DNA of 64,000 nt from Hetaerina americana. Lineage: Eukaryota > Arthropoda > Insecta > Odonata > Calopterygidae. Every line of letters begins with the position of its first letter. Position 1 is the first letter of the stretch. The notes below the pieces were generated by a model that saw only the letters and a list, made by a program, of their open reading frames with translations, was not told the origin of the DNA and ran no database searches. The position numbers and the translations under genes are program-made. The stretch covers positions 1,242,501 to 1,306,500 of the forward strand of contig JAKTNV010000077.1 in assembly GCA_022747635.1 (NCBI GenBank), read 5' to 3'. Below, piece by piece: positions 20,831 through 33,331 of the stretch.

Positions 20831-23800
20831 CAGCACAGTTCAGTTCCGATCTGTTCCCTTCCATTTATTTCCAATGCGTTCCGTTTAGTTCAGTTCAGGT
20901 CCGTCCATGATCGTCCAGTTCAGTTCGGTTCCTTGTCGTTCAGTTCAATTCTGTTAAGTTCCATTCACGTGTGTTCCGTATTGTTCAGCTCCTATCAGTT
21001 CAGTATTTTTCAGTTAATGTCAATTTAGTTCAGTTCAGTTCAGTTTAATTTAGTTCAGTTCACTTAGTTTTTTTCAGTTCAGTTCCGTTATGTTCAGTTC
21101 AGATTAGTCCTGTCCCTAGCAGTTCCATTTTGATATGTTCCGTTCAATTAATTTCCCTTCACTTCTGTTTATTTCAGTTTCGTTTAGTGAAATTCCGATC
21201 CGTTCCGTTCAGTTCCATTTAGTTCAGTTCTGTTCCGTTCCATTCAGTGTGGATAAGTTATTTTACTGTAGTTCAGTATGGTACGTATCAGTTCATTTCA
21301 GGTAGGTTCATTTTAGTTCTTTTCAGTTCTCTTTAGTTCGGTTCAGTTTTATTAAGCTCAGTTCAATTCGGTTCAATTCTGTTTTGTGCAACCCATTTCC
21401 GTTCAGTTCGCACTAGTTCCTTCCAGTTCAGTTGAATTCAATTAATTATAATTGAGTCTAGTCCCTTTCTGATCAATTTAGTTTAGATAAGTTCCGTTTA
21501 AATCAGTTCAATTCCTATGAGTAACTTTTTTTTTAAGTTTCGTCGGTTCAATCGGCTTATTTCCACATAGGTTAGTTCCGTTCAGTTTAGTTCCTTCCAG
21601 CTCCTTTCAGTTCAGTGCAGTTGAGTTGGTTTCGATTCAGCTAAGTTCAGTTCCGTTTGGTTCAGTACCGTTCAGTGTCACTCAGTTCAGTCCCATTCAG
21701 AAATTTTCAGTTCCTTTCCTTTCAGTTTCGTTCATTTCCGTTCCGTTCATTGACGTTCAGGGTAGTTAAGAAATTTTACGTTCTGTTCCGGTCGTTCATT
21801 TCATTTAAATTAACTTAAGTCGAGTTTAGTTCTTTCAGTTCCCCACAGATATGTTTAGTTCAATTCGGCTTTTTAGTTCATTTCAGGTAAGTTTTGTTCA
21901 GTTCAGTTTCGTTTAGCTAAGTTTAGTTCAATTATACTCCATGCAATTTCAATATGTTGAGTTCATTTCAATTCAGTTTAGTTCTGATAAGTTCCGTTCA
22001 TTTCTGTGGCTTTGAGTTCAGTTCAGTTTAGTTCACTTCAGTTTCGTTTAAGTCTGTTTAGACAAGTTCTGTTCCATTCGGTTTAGTTCAGTTGAATTTA
22101 GTTCATTCCATTCAGTTCTGTTTAGTTCAGCTCAATTAAGCTTAGATCCGTTAGCACAGTTCAGTACATTTCAGTTACGTTACATTCAGTTCCAATTACT
22201 TAACTTACTTTCAGTTCAGTTCCGTTCATTTCAGTTTATTCTTCTCATTTCACTTCAGTTAGGCAAAGTTCTCTTCATTTTAGTTCGGTTCGGTTCAGCA
22301 TACTTTCTTTAATTTCAGGTCCGCTCATTTCTGTTACGTTTCGCTTGTGTCCGTTCAAATCTGTTCCGATCCATTCAGTTCCAATCGGTTTCGTTCAGTT
22401 TGGATCAGTTCGGTTTAGTTCCGTTTGCTTCCGTTAAGTTCAATTTAGTTTAGTTCTCTTCATATCCGTTAAAGTAATTTCCCTTCCGTTTCGTTCAATT
22501 CCATTCCGTTTAGTTCAGTTCCGTTCTCTTCCTTTCAGGTCTGTTCCGTTAAATTCAGTTCCATTCAGTTTAGTTTTGTTCAGTTCATTTCAGATCAGTT
22601 CTGTCCAGTTCAGATAAGTCCACTTCACAGTCTATTTTTTCACGTATTTTTTTCAGTTTAGTTCAGTTCATTTCAAAATATTTAATTCAGTTAAGTTTAG
22701 TTTATTCTTAGACTAATCACTTCAGTTCCGTACCGTTCATTTCATTTCGGTTCAGATCAGTTCAGTGCAATTTAGTTGAGCTCATTTAAGTCAATTTTTT
22801 GCAGTTCTGTTTACCTCAGTTTAATTCCGTTCACTCTGTTGTTCCCTTTTGTCAGTTCCTTTTATGTTAAGTTCCGTTCGGTTCATGTCTCTCCTGATCT
22901 CTACCGTTCAGTTCAGTGTCGTGAAATAGAGTTCATTTAAGTTCAAATCAGGTCAATTCAGTATGTTAAAATCCGTTCAGTTCAGTTCACGTCAGTTTGT
23001 GTCATTTCTGTTCATTTCAGGTTAGTGCCGGTCAGTTAAGTTCAGTTCAGTACAGTTCCGTTTACTTTTACTCAGTTCAGTTTCGTTCAGTTCAGTTCCC
23101 CTAAACTCGGTTTATTTCAGGTCTTTTCCGTTTAGTTCGATTGTGTTCAGTTCATATCAGTTCAATTTAGTTCAGTTTATGTCAGTTCCGTTAACTTAAC
23201 TTCAGATCTCGTAAATATACTTCAGTTTAGTTCCGTTCCCTCCGTCCATTTAGTTCCAATCTGTTCAGTTTAATTCAGTTTCGTTCAGTTCCGCTCAGTT
23301 GAGTTAAGTTCAGTTCCTTTCATTTCATTTAATCGCCGCATACTTCCGATCAGTTCCATTCAGTATCGTTCACTTTACTCATGTACTGTTCAGTTTATTT
23401 CTCTTTAGTTCATTTCATGTTAATTATTTTCATTTTATTTCAGGTTAGTTCATGTAAATTGATTTAGGTACAGTTCAGTTCCGTTTAGTTTAGTTTAGTT
23501 CGTTTTGGTTCCTTAGTTTTGTTCAGTTCAATTTAGTTCAGTACAGTTCAGATTATATAAGTTCAGTTCGAAACAATTTCGTTCTGTTCAGTTCATTTCA
23601 GTGCCATTCAATTCAAATCAGATGATTTCAGTTGAGTTCAGTTAATTTCACTTCAGTTAAATTTAACTAATGTTATTTAATTTTATTTTGGTTTAGTTCA
23701 GTTTACGTCAGTTGTTTTAAATTCAGCTGAACTCCATTAAAATCAGTTGAGTTAAGTAAAACTCAGTTCAGTTCAGTTCCTTTAGTGTAATTTAGTTTAG

Positions 23801-24148
23801 ACCTATTTAATACAGCCTAGGACAGTTCATTTCAGTTCAGTTCATTTCAGTTCCAATGAGTTACGTTAAGTTCATTTCATTGAGTTCAGGTCCATTCAAG
23901 TAAATTCAGTTCAGTTCCGGTATTTCATTTCAGTTCAACCTAGTTCCGTTCAGTTCAGTTCATTTCATTTAAGTTCGGTTAACTTCTGTTCCGTTCTGGT
24001 TAATCCAGTTAAGTTCAGTTTAGTTTGGTTTTGTTGAAATTAATCCAATTGCGATCAGATCTTTTTTTATAGTTCCGTTAGTTTAATTCAAAATACCTCC
24101 ATGCTGTTCAGTTCAATTCTGTTAAGTTCAGTTCTGTCTGGTTCAGTT

Positions 24149-24335
24149 CAGTACAGAAAAGATCATTTTATTTAAGTTAGGTTTATTTCAGTTTGGTTTC
24201 GGTCAGTTCAGTTTCAGTCAGTTCAGTTCAGTTCATTTCAGTTCAGTACAGAAAAGATCATTTCATATAAGTTAGGTTTATTTCAGTTTGGTTTCGGTCA
24301 GTTCAGTTCAATTCATTTAAGTGCGTTTTTGTTAC
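24149..24335 (+). repeat. 95 bp tandem duplication inside the satellite
   Basis: A block starting GTACAGAAAAGATCATTT at 24,151 repeats at 24,246, carrying the rare string GTTAGGTTTATTTCAGTTTG in both copies. The 95 bp period is a multiple of the 5 bp unit. Confidence 0.85.
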
Positions 24336-25099
24336 GTTCCGCTCTGTTTCGTTGTGTTCTTGTCTGTTCAGTTCAGTTCCGTTTAGTTCTATTAAGTTTC
24401 GATCAATTAAATTCAGTTCATTTCAATTTAATTCGTTTGTTTTTCAATTCAGATCAGTTCATATCATTTCATTTCATTTTTGGTCAGTTGAGTTTAAGTA
24501 AGTTTATTTAATTGTAGACAAATTCAGTTCCGTTTAGTTCATTTAACCTCAGTTAAGTTGAGTACAGCACAGTTCAGTACCGCACAGTTCAGTTAAGGTT
24601 AGTTAAGGTAAAATCAAATTAGTTCAGTTTTCTTCAGTTCAGTTACTTTCCTTCAATTAAGTTCCGTTTGATTCTGCTAAATTCATTCAGTTTCGTAAGG
24701 ACCAGTTCCGATCAGTTCTATTTTGTTCACCCCAGCTGAGTTCAGTTCAGGTCCGCTCCGTTGAGTTCCGTTCCGTTTTAATCCGTCCTTTTCCATTCAC
24801 TTAATTTCAGTGCAGTTTAGTTAAGTTCAGTTCAGTTGCATTCCATATCGTTCAGTTCAGTTAGGTCAGCTCAATTCAGTTCGTCACAGTTTATTTCAGT
24901 TCAGTTCAGTTAAGCTCATTTCATTTCAGTTCAGTTCAGTTCAGTTTTGTTCAGTTCAGTTCAGTTCAGTTTAGCTCAGTTCAGTTCAGTTCATTTCCGT
25001 TAAGTTCATATCCAAACCAAACGTATTTAGGTCAGTACTTTTCTGTTCCGTTGAGTTTAGGTGATTTTATATTAGTTGAATTAGGTACAGCTCAATTGA

Positions 25100-25185
25100 G
25101 TTAAATTCCGTTCAGTTAAGATAAAATCAGCTCCGTTCAGTTCAGTTCCTTTCAGTTAAGATAAAACTAGCTCCTTTCAGTTCAG
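25100..25185 (+). repeat. Approximately 40 bp tandem duplication inside the satellite
   Basis: CAGTTAAGATAAAA followed by CAGCTCC or TAGCTCC occurs twice in succession about 40 bp apart. The period again keeps pentamer phase. Confidence 0.7.
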
Positions 25186-27386
25186 CTGAGATCAGTTAAG
25201 TACCGTTCATTTCAGTTACGTTTTGCTCAGTTCCATTTAGTTAGTTCCGTTTAGTTTAGCGTCGATCAGTTTATATCAGTTAAGTTTAGTTAAGTTTCGT
25301 TCAGTTCAGTTGAGTATATTTCCGTTAAGTTCAGTTCATTTTAGGTCAGTTCAGTTCCGATTAGCTAAGTTCCTGTCAGTTCATTTCAGATCTTTTTAAT
25401 TAAGTATTTTTCAGCCCTTTTAGGTTAAGTTCAGCTCCAGTCCGTTCCATTCCGTTTTTTTAAGTTCCCTACAAATCTGATCCGTTCAGTTCCATTCCAA
25501 CCAGTTCAGTTCCGATCAGATTCCGTCAGTTTATATCAGTTCCGTTCCGGTCGGTTCCATCCTGTTCAATGTGGTTCAGTTCCGTTTATATACTTTAGGG
25601 TCAGTTCTCTTCTGTTTCCTTCACTTCTGTTCCTGTCCGTTCTGTTCCGTTCAGCTCAGTTCTTTTCCATTCAGATAAGTCATTGAATTCAGTTCCATTC
25701 AGTTTAGTTCCGTTCAGTTCAGGTGAAAATATTTCAATTCAGTTAATTTTAATGTGCTTTATACCAATCAGTTCACTTCTTTGCCGTTCAGTTATTTCAA
25801 GTTAATTCAGTCCCGTGCAATTCAGTTAGGTTCAGTTAAGTTATATTTTTTTCAATTCCGTTCAATTTAGTTCAATTCCGTTCAGTCCGTTTATTCCGTT
25901 TAGTTAACTATTTTTAAGTTCAGTTCCGTTTCGTTCACGTCTCTTCACATCTCTACTGCTCAGTTCAGTTCCGTTTAGTTTCGTTTAGTTCAGTTCTAAT
26001 CAGTTCAATTCAGTTCAGTTAAACAATATCCAGTTCAGTTTACGTCAGTTTATGTCATTATAGTACATTTAAGTTCAGTTCAGTACAGTATCGTTGATTT
26101 TAAATCAGTTCAGTGTCGTTAAGTTAGTTCCCTTTAGCTCAGTTTATTTCAGTTCTGTTCCGTGTTATCTTAAGTTCCATTCAGTTCAAATCAGTTGATT
26201 TCAGGTCAGTTCAGTTCATTTCACTTTAGTTAATTTTACTTACTTTCATTTCATTTTATTTTGATTTAGTTAAGTTTACTTCAGTGGTTCTAAGTTCAGT
26301 TCAGCTAAGCTAAGGTCATTTCAGTTGAGTTAGCTTCAGTTCAGTTCAGTGTATTTCAGTGAAGTTCAGTTAATTTCTGTTAATCACAGGAAATACAGGT
26401 CATTTCGTCTCAGTTCGCTTCCTTTAAGTTCCGTTCAGTTTTTTTCCTTTTAGTTAAGTACCGTTCTGTTTAGTGGAGTTCAGCTCCGTTCTGTTCCGTT
26501 TAGGTCAGATTTGTTCAGTTCAGTTCCATTCAGTTCAGTTTCGTATAGTTCAGTTCAGTTAATTTCATTTTAGTTTAGATAGGTTCAGTTCAGTTCAATT
26601 TAGATCAGTTAAGTTCATTTTTTTCAGGTTAATAAATTAAAGTTGTGTTCAGTTCAGTTTAAAACCTTTCATTTTAGTTCAGTTTAGTTTAGTTTAGTAC
26701 TTTTTAGCTGTGTTCCGTCCGTTCTGTTCAGGTCTGTGGAATTCAGTTAATTCAGGGCAGTTCCGTTCAGTCGATTTCAGTTATCTAAGTTCTGTTCCAC
26801 TCAGGTCAACCTTATTCATTTCCGTTTCTTCTGTTCCGTCAGTTCCTTTTAAGTTTAGTTGCGTTCGGTTCCAGTCCGTTCAGATCTCTTGCATTCATTT
26901 CAGTTCCGCGAAGGTTTGTTCAGTTCAGTTCTGTGCAGTTCAGTATCGTTTATTTTGGTTCATTTCAGATCATTTCAGCTCATATCCATACATTTCAGTT
27001 CAGTTATGTTCCGTTCAGTTTATCAGTTTTTTTCAGTTCTGTTTCATGTATATATTCATTTTTTTAGGATCACCCCAGCTCTAATCAGTTCAATTCCGTT
27101 CAGTTCCATTTAATCCGTTCAATCAGTTCCATTTCAATTCAGTTGCGTTCCGTTCAGGGCCGTTGAAATCTCTTCCGTTTATTTCAATTCCGTTATGTTT
27201 TGTTCAGTTTAGTTCTGAGCAGTTCAGTTCCTTTCAGCTCATATCCAAACATCTCAGATCATCTAAGTTTCGTTCAGTTTAGTTTAACTTTTATCAGTTC
27301 CGTCTGTTCAATTCCATCAGATCAGTTGATTTCAGAGACGTTCCATTTACATCCGTTCAGTTTTTTATCGTTCAGTTTAGCTGTGT

Positions 27387-29480
27387 TCATTATTATTATT
27401 ATTAAAAATACAGATGTGCTCATAGACAGTGTCAGGTGGCACAAAAGTCCAAATAATCGCAGAAGATTATAGATAAAATCGGACTTCTAAACACCAATCT
27501 CTTTAACAAAACAGAGCGAGTCCCTAGCCCATTTACAGCCATTAGTCAGCAAGAAAAAAAGAGAAATTAAAAAATATTAAGCTGTTACTTATAATAAAAT
27601 ACACCTCACATCAATCAAATTATTACATATTTACCTTATATCTATTCATAAAAGTATACACTGTGTTAGGAAAGGGCTCGAATATTTTAGCAGGTAAGGT
27701 GTTCCAATCAACAATTGTTCTATTTAGAAAAGGAATTTTTTATTTGTTCTATTTACCCGGCATTTTACCTTGAATTTGTGACCAATTCTGCCTATAAAAT
27801 TTGGGTTCCCCGCCCCTTTCCTAAGATCTGCCCAGGCTTTCTCCCCCTTCAGAATGTGGAACATTCCATACAGTTTGCCTACTTTCCTTCTAGTTTGTAG
27901 AGGTTCCCAGCCTAGCGTTTCTAGCATGTCAGCCTCCTATGATTCCCCAGTACATATTGGGCAGCCTGTTTTTGCAATCTTTCCAGTTTTTTAATATGAC
28001 CTTCTTGATGAGGGTCCCATACAAAAGAAGCGTCCTCTAAAATTGGTCTTACTAGGGTCTGATAAGCCTTCTCCTTGGTTGCTCTAACGCTCCCTTTGAG
28101 GTTTCTCATCACCAAATGAAGAGTTTTGAAAGATTTCTTAAAAATTTACTCCACATTTAGCCGCCACCCTAAGTCCTTAGTTAAATATACACCTAAGTAT
28201 TTACAAGCATCACTTCTAGGAATGATAATTTCTGAGAATTTATATCCCCTATTGTTTCCATTTACCTTACTGCTAAAAGTGATAGATTTGAATTTTCTAA
28301 CATTAATATCCATCCCATTTTTTATCATCCAATCCGCCATTTTATTAATGTCCCTTTGAAGTTTGTCGCGGTCTCTGTCATTTTCAACTTTTCTGTAGAT
28401 AACACAGTCGTCTGCAAAAGGTGTTATCTGAGAATTAATATACACTGGGAGATCATTTATGTATTAAAAACAGGCGCGGGCCAAATAGGATTCCTTGTGG
28501 GACTCCCGATGTTACCCTTGTTTTTTAGAATATAATTCTCCTAATTTGACCCTTTGCGTTCGACCTTCCATGAACTTTTAGACCCAAGAGATTACTCTTC
28601 TATCTGTGTGTAGTGGCGATTGGCCCATCTTAAGCACTAAGCGATCGTGGTCAGCTTTGTCAAAGGCTTTTGACAGGTCGACTATTATAGCATCCACCTA
28701 TATTCCCGCATCCATAGAGTTGAACATTTCTTGGCAGAACCCTAATAGCTGAGTTTCACAAGAGTGCCCTTTTCTAAAACCGTATTGGTACCTATACAAC
28801 CAATTCTCACTCTCCCACAGGTCCCAGAGATAATCAGCCATTATCTTTTCTAATAGCTTGCATACAACTGATGTCAAGCTTACCGGTCTATAATTATCAA
28901 CTAGTGCCTTATCTCCTCCTTTGAAAATTGGCGTAACATATGCCTCCTTCCAAGCATTTGGCAGGGCATTATTGTTTAACGTAACATTGAATAAATGATT
29001 TATATAATTTCAAACTACACTACCACCCAATTTAAGCAAGTCAATTGTGACACCCTCTTGCCCTTTCGATTTATTCTACCTCATTTTCATAATTTTTTTT
29101 TAAAATCTGCCCTCGTTGTTTTAATACTTATGGTGTTTAATATTTTTTCGCCTCCTTGTTGACTCAGAGATGTATCCACAGAATCCTTTTTAGTTACAAA
29201 ACCCTTAAATACACTTGCATACCAATTATAAAACGCATTAGCCTTTTCCTTATCATCAACGATTAGTGTTCCACCATCTTTTTTAAAGCTCTTATGTTTT
29301 CCCTGTTGTCTTTCCCCCTCCGGAGGTACTTGTAAAATATATTTCAATTATATATCCCGATTTTTTTCTGTAGAAAACTATCTTTGGCTATATTCTTTTC
29401 TCTATTCAATTCATGAACTTATTTTTTGTAAACTTTGAACCATCATGTTCTCTCGTTCCGTTTTTTGTAAATCACTTCTA
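27387..29480 (-). mobile_element. 5'-truncated LINE, same family as 6,081-8,035, opposite strand
   Basis: Read on minus, this copy begins about 90 bp further upstream in the element than the + copy and runs through the RT region and 3' UTR to a tail rich in TAATAATAA at about 27,390-27,406. The shared 3' UTR includes the strings TAATTTGATTGATGTG and GCCACCTGACA (ACCACCTGACA in the + copy). Pentamer satellite adjoins both ends. Its frames are somewhat better kept than those of the + copy, so it may be younger. Confidence 0.87.
27724..29400 (-). pseudogene. LINE reverse transcriptase (ORF2 part), broken
   Basis: Minus-strand pieces cover the region before RT (29,087-29,347, with Gly-Gly-Thr and Val-Asp-Asp before a Phe-Tyr-Asn-Trp-Tyr segment), the palm with FADD at 28,407-28,418 in the piece 28,146-28,445, and the C-terminus with LGWEPLQTRRK in the piece 27,724-27,927. 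The fragment with WDPHQEGHIKKLERLQK (27,921-28,115) matches the part of non-LTR elements just before the C-terminus. Stops and frameshifts separate the pieces, for example within the thumb and around 28,440-29,080, so no full protein can be made. Confidence 0.87.
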
Positions 29481-31160
29481 AGTTAGTTCACTTCAATTCA
29501 GTACAGTTTAGTAACTTTGCATTTTCTTCCGTTCCTAACAATTTTATTCATTTCTGTTCCGTTCTGTAGAGGTCAATTCTATTTTCATCAGATCAGTTCC
29601 CATCCATTCAGTTAAGTGAAGTTAAGTTTAGTTAGTTCAGTTTAGGTACTTTTAGTTCATTTCATTTTAGTTTCGTGTAGTTACTTTCCAATCAGTTCAA
29701 ATCTGAACAGTTCAGTATTTCAGTTCCGTCAGTTTCATTGTGTTTTCTTGTGTTCCCTTCAGTTCCGTGCAGTTTTGTTCCGTTCAGTTTTGTTCCTTTT
29801 ACTTCCGTTTATTTTTACCCAGTTCCGTTAAGTTAGTTCTCGTCAGTTCTGTTCAGCTCAGGTATTTTTATTTCCGTGCCATTCAGTTCCCTTTTTTCAA
29901 TTCAATTTGGTTCATTTCCGCTCAGTTCAGTTTCGTTTCATTTAGGTCTGTTCCGATCCGTTTAGTGAAGTTCAGTTCAGCTTATATCATTTCAGTTTAG
30001 TTCCATTGAATTCGGTTCCGTTCCCTTCCGTTCAGGTCAATTCAGTTCCATTCCATTCAGTTCAATCCCTTTTAATTTACGTTGAGTTCAGTTCAGTTCA
30101 GTCCTTTTATTTTATTTCAAGTTAGTTTTTTTTGCTGTTCAGTTCAGTTCCGTTCCGCTCAGTTCAGTTAAGGGCAGTGCAATTCAATTCAGTTAAGTTC
30201 AGTTCGGTTCAGTTTTTTTCATTTCTGTTTCACTCAGTTTAATTACTTTCAGTTCCATTTAATCCGTTCAGTCAGTTTATTTTAAGTTCATTACCGTTCC
30301 GTTCAGGTCCGTTCAGATCTCTCCCGTTCAGTTCAGTTCCGTTTAGTTTTTATTTCCGCTCCTTAATAAACTTTTCAGTTCAGATCAGTTACCTTCAGTT
30401 AAGTTTAACTTTTTTCAGTACCGTGTTGTCAGTTCCAAGAATTTAGTTTAGTTCAGTACCTTGCCATTTAGCTCAGTTGAGTTCTGTTCCGTTCAGTTCA
30501 ATTCTGCTCACTTCAAATCAGTTCAGTTGAGTTTAGATTAGTTGATGTCATTTCAGTTCAGTTAAGTTTACGTAAGTTACGTTAAGTTCCGTTTAATTAA
30601 GTTGATTTCGGTTTTCTTCAGTAGTGTTCAGTTTTGTTCCGTTCATTTCCGCTACGTTCAGTTCCATTTATTTCCGTTCCGTTCTGATCCGTTTAGTTCA
30701 GGTCCGTTCAGTTCCGTTTAGTTCAGCTCAGTTTCGTATCGTTAAATTCAGTTCCATTCAGTCCCGCTTACATGTTTTCCGGTCTATTCAGTTCCGTTCA
30801 GTTAGTATTGTTAAGTTTATATCAGTTTAGTTCAGTTTATTTCAGTTGATTTTAGTTAATTTCACTTTCGTTAAGTTCAATTTATTTCATTTTATTTTTT
30901 CAATTCAGGTAAGGTCAGTTGATTGTATCGTTCAGTTCCGTTCAGCTCAGATCAGTTCCGTTTACTTCAGTTTATTTAAACCCAGTTCCGTTCAGATAAG
31001 TTCAATTCAGCTCAGTTCAGGTCAGTTCGGTTTAGTTCCGTCCCGTTCTGTTCAGATAAATTCGGTTTAATTTTGTTACGTTCAAATCAGTAAAATTTTG
31101 TTAAGTTTTTTGCGGATACATTGATATCATTTCAGCTTGTTCCGTTCAATTCCGTTCAGT
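29481..31160. repeat. GTTCA pentamer satellite, segment 5
   Basis: Pentamer array with the usual orientation and landmarks. Frames at 29,740-30,000, 30,624-30,830 and 30,846-31,070 are repeat translations. Nothing else is visible. Confidence 0.92.
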
Positions 31161-31312
31161 TAATTTCAGTTTTTATTGTACCTGAAGATGATGCGCAGCA
31201 TGGAAACCATGGTCGTGTTATATTAAAGAGTGTGTGGAAGTGCAAAGTTGTTTTCAAATTCTTTCACCCACAACATGAAAAAATTCCACCAAGTTAGGCC
31301 TGAAACTGTTAG
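31161..31312 (+). mobile_element. Short retroelement remnant with hammerhead-like motif
   Basis: About 150 bp of non-satellite sequence starts near TTTTTATTGTACCTGAAGA and ends near 31,312, with pentamer on both sides. It contains the motif described at 31,178-31,218 but no coding sequence. By analogy with the Penelope element, where such a motif lies near the 3' end, this may be a strongly 5'-truncated Penelope-like copy. The length is too small to be sure. Confidence 0.45.
31178..31218 (+). ncRNA. Candidate hammerhead ribozyme, degraded
   Basis: CTGAAGA (31,182-31,188) is followed by a hairpin ATGC-GCA-GCAT, GAAA (31,203-31,206), the self-complementary CCATGG as helix III and the cleavage triplet GTC ending at 31,214. 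Helix I is only about four pairs (GTAC with GTGT, two of them wobble), and the base of helix II is mismatched. The order of boxes matches the other two loci, but it is probably inactive. Confidence 0.4.
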
Positions 31313-32085
31313 GTTTCATTTCATATCAGTCCACGTCCAGTTTAGTTCGTGCCCATTCAGTTCAGTTCCGTTTAGTTCAATCCCGTTCAGTTCAGGTCTT
31401 TTCATCTCCATTCCGTTCGGTTCAGTTCAGTTCCATTCAATTCAGGTCGGTTTAGCTCAATTCAGCTCAGTAAACTCCGTTCAGTTCAGATCAGTTCCTT
31501 TAAATTCCATTCAGTTAAGTACGGTTTAATTAACTTCCGTTCCGTTTAGTGCAGATCTTATTAATTTTGTTCAGTTGACTTCAGTTAAAATCGGTTTAGT
31601 CAAGTAAAGTTCATTTCATTTCATAGTCGTTAAGTGTATTTCATTTCAGTTCAATTATTTTAGCTTAGGTGCATTCCAGTCCGTTGATTTAAGTTCAGCT
31701 CAGCTCAATTTAGTTGAGTTCTGCTCAATTAGTTCAGTTCAGTTCATTTCCGTTCATTTTCGTTCAGTTCAGTTTAGTTTAGTTCCGTAAACTTAAGTTT
31801 AGTTCAGTTCGTAAACATAAGTTTAGTTTAGAAACGTTTAGTTCCGCATAGTTTATTTCCGTTCGGTTCAGTTCAGTTCAGTTTAGCATAGGTGAGCTCA
31901 GTTCCGTTCAGGTAATTTCAATTCCCTTCCGTTTTCTTCCGTTCCGTTCAATTTAATTCATTTCCGTTCGGTTTAATTCAGATCAGTTCCGTTCTGTTCA
32001 GTTGGGTTAAGTTATGTTAAGTTCAGTTCAGTTCAGGTTAGGTGCTTTTAGTTTATTTCAGTTCAGTTGATTTTAGTTCCGTTAA
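31313..32085. repeat. GTTCA pentamer satellite, segment 6
   Basis: Pentamer array between two element remnants, in the same orientation as elsewhere. GTTTAGTTCAGTTCGTAAACATAAG-like repeats near 31,780-31,830 show a short local duplication around AAACTTAAGTTTAG. No gene. Confidence 0.92.
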
Positions 32086-33331
32086 AAACCAGACTTAAAA
32101 AGATGCTACCAATATCTTAAGTAACCCAAAGAAGTATTTATTTATGAGTGTGTACGTGCTTGTTTGACTTGCATTTTTCATACCTTTATAATTCGTATTA
32201 TTACGAGGTCCACCTCTTGTGCCCATTACAGGTTCCCCTGCTCACTGAGCTTTAAGGCGACATTTTTAAACAGATTTGACAAAACTAGGGATCCCTTCCT
32301 GTTTAAATGCACTCCATCGCGGCCCAAGTGTCTATCACCGACCCAACAATTCGGGTCCACAAATGTAATACTTTGTTGCCAGTAAACCCACTCTATTCCT
32401 TCGTTTATGGCGTCAATTCTCTTTCAATGTATGTCCCTTCTACGAAGAATTCCACTAATAACAATTTGAGCACTTTTAAACTTATTTTTGGGCGAGGTCA
32501 CCAAATCCCAAATAAAACCGATTAGACGGTCTCCTGACTTAACACTTTTTACGTCTTTGTCCCTACGTGAATTATGACAAGTCTTTTATCACCTTCACTA
32601 GTCATATTAGCTATTTCATTGTCCAATTGTTCCATTCTTATCCCCGGGAAACACTGAACGCCTTCATTGATACTTTCGCCACAATCTTCGACGAAACTTA
32701 ATATTGAATCACCAAATATTTTCACTTTGGGTGACCCTGGATCACCGAGAGACGTCCCCTCCCTGGACACTATGACCTCCCTAATCGGAAGTACTTCCCT
32801 CTTCGGTCTCAAATTTATCCTATTCTGCCTTCAATCTCCTCGTTTCTTTGGCTTCTCTCTCCATAGGATACTTTCTCGTATTCTTCCAGCCCGATAGGCA
32901 TCCACGTCACATGAGCTTGTTCCACTTCTGGTCGGCCTTAAATCTTCCGGTTTCCTCTTATCACACCTTCGGACAAAGTGGAGATCATCTTTGACTTGCT
33001 GCTTCACCCGCCGCCTCCACTATGTTAATTATTCTTTTAGTTCCTCATTTTCAGCGGAAAGGCTGAAAATTGTTTTACGAGCGATGTTTAAATCCGTTTG
33101 CAGCTTTTCAATTCCCGATTCTTTTTCTTCTAAACCACGTCGATTCTTCTGACTTTCACACTTACCGCACTGCATATTATCAATCACGCAATCCTCCAGT
33201 TTACTCTTAGAGCAATTAAAGTGGTACCAAGAGCAACCTCCACTACACTGGACTCCATTTCTTAATTTTCTATTGCAAATAATACACTTTACATCCACCG
33301 CCATGCCCTTCCCTTCACTTGAGTGAGTGAG
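32086..33331 (-). mobile_element. LINE ORF1 region remnant (CR1-like)
   Basis: A non-satellite block codes on minus for the kind of ORF1 protein found in CR1 and related LINEs, with a PHD-type zinc finger followed by an SGNH esterase. It may be the ORF1 half of the family whose ORF2 half appears at 6,081 and 27,387. No overlap exists between the pieces to prove this. Pentamer satellite borders both ends. Confidence 0.8.
32170..33304 (-). pseudogene. LINE ORF1 protein: PHD finger plus SGNH (GDSL-type) esterase, broken
   Basis: From ATG at 33,304 the first piece has Cys7-x2-Cys10, Cys20-x3-Cys24, His28-x2-Cys31 and Cys46-x2-Cys49, a C4HC3 PHD-type pattern, then a charged heptad-like stretch that may be a coiled coil, ending at 33,029. 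A second piece (32,549-32,812) has the esterase block I IFGDSIL (nucleophile Ser) and block III HVGTK (usually GTND, so altered). A third, in another frame near 32,300-32,360, has DGVHLN, the block V Asp and His. Esterase-type ORF1 proteins of CR1-like LINEs bind RNA or membranes during retrotransposition; that role is known for the family and not shown here. At least two frame breaks inactivate this copy. Confidence 0.83.

Larger units (their letters stand above)
18801..27386. repeat. GTTCA pentamer satellite, segment 4
   Basis: This is the longest uninterrupted pentamer stretch in the window, at about 8.6 kb in one orientation. It contains the recurrent landmarks (GTTTTGTGCAACCC near 21,380, TTTTTTAAGTTTCGTC near 21,530) and several recent internal duplications listed separately. 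Open frames at 20,689-20,910, 24,329-24,511, 26,710-27,113 and 27,200-27,472 are repeat translations. I see no gene, RNA or other element. Confidence 0.93.
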
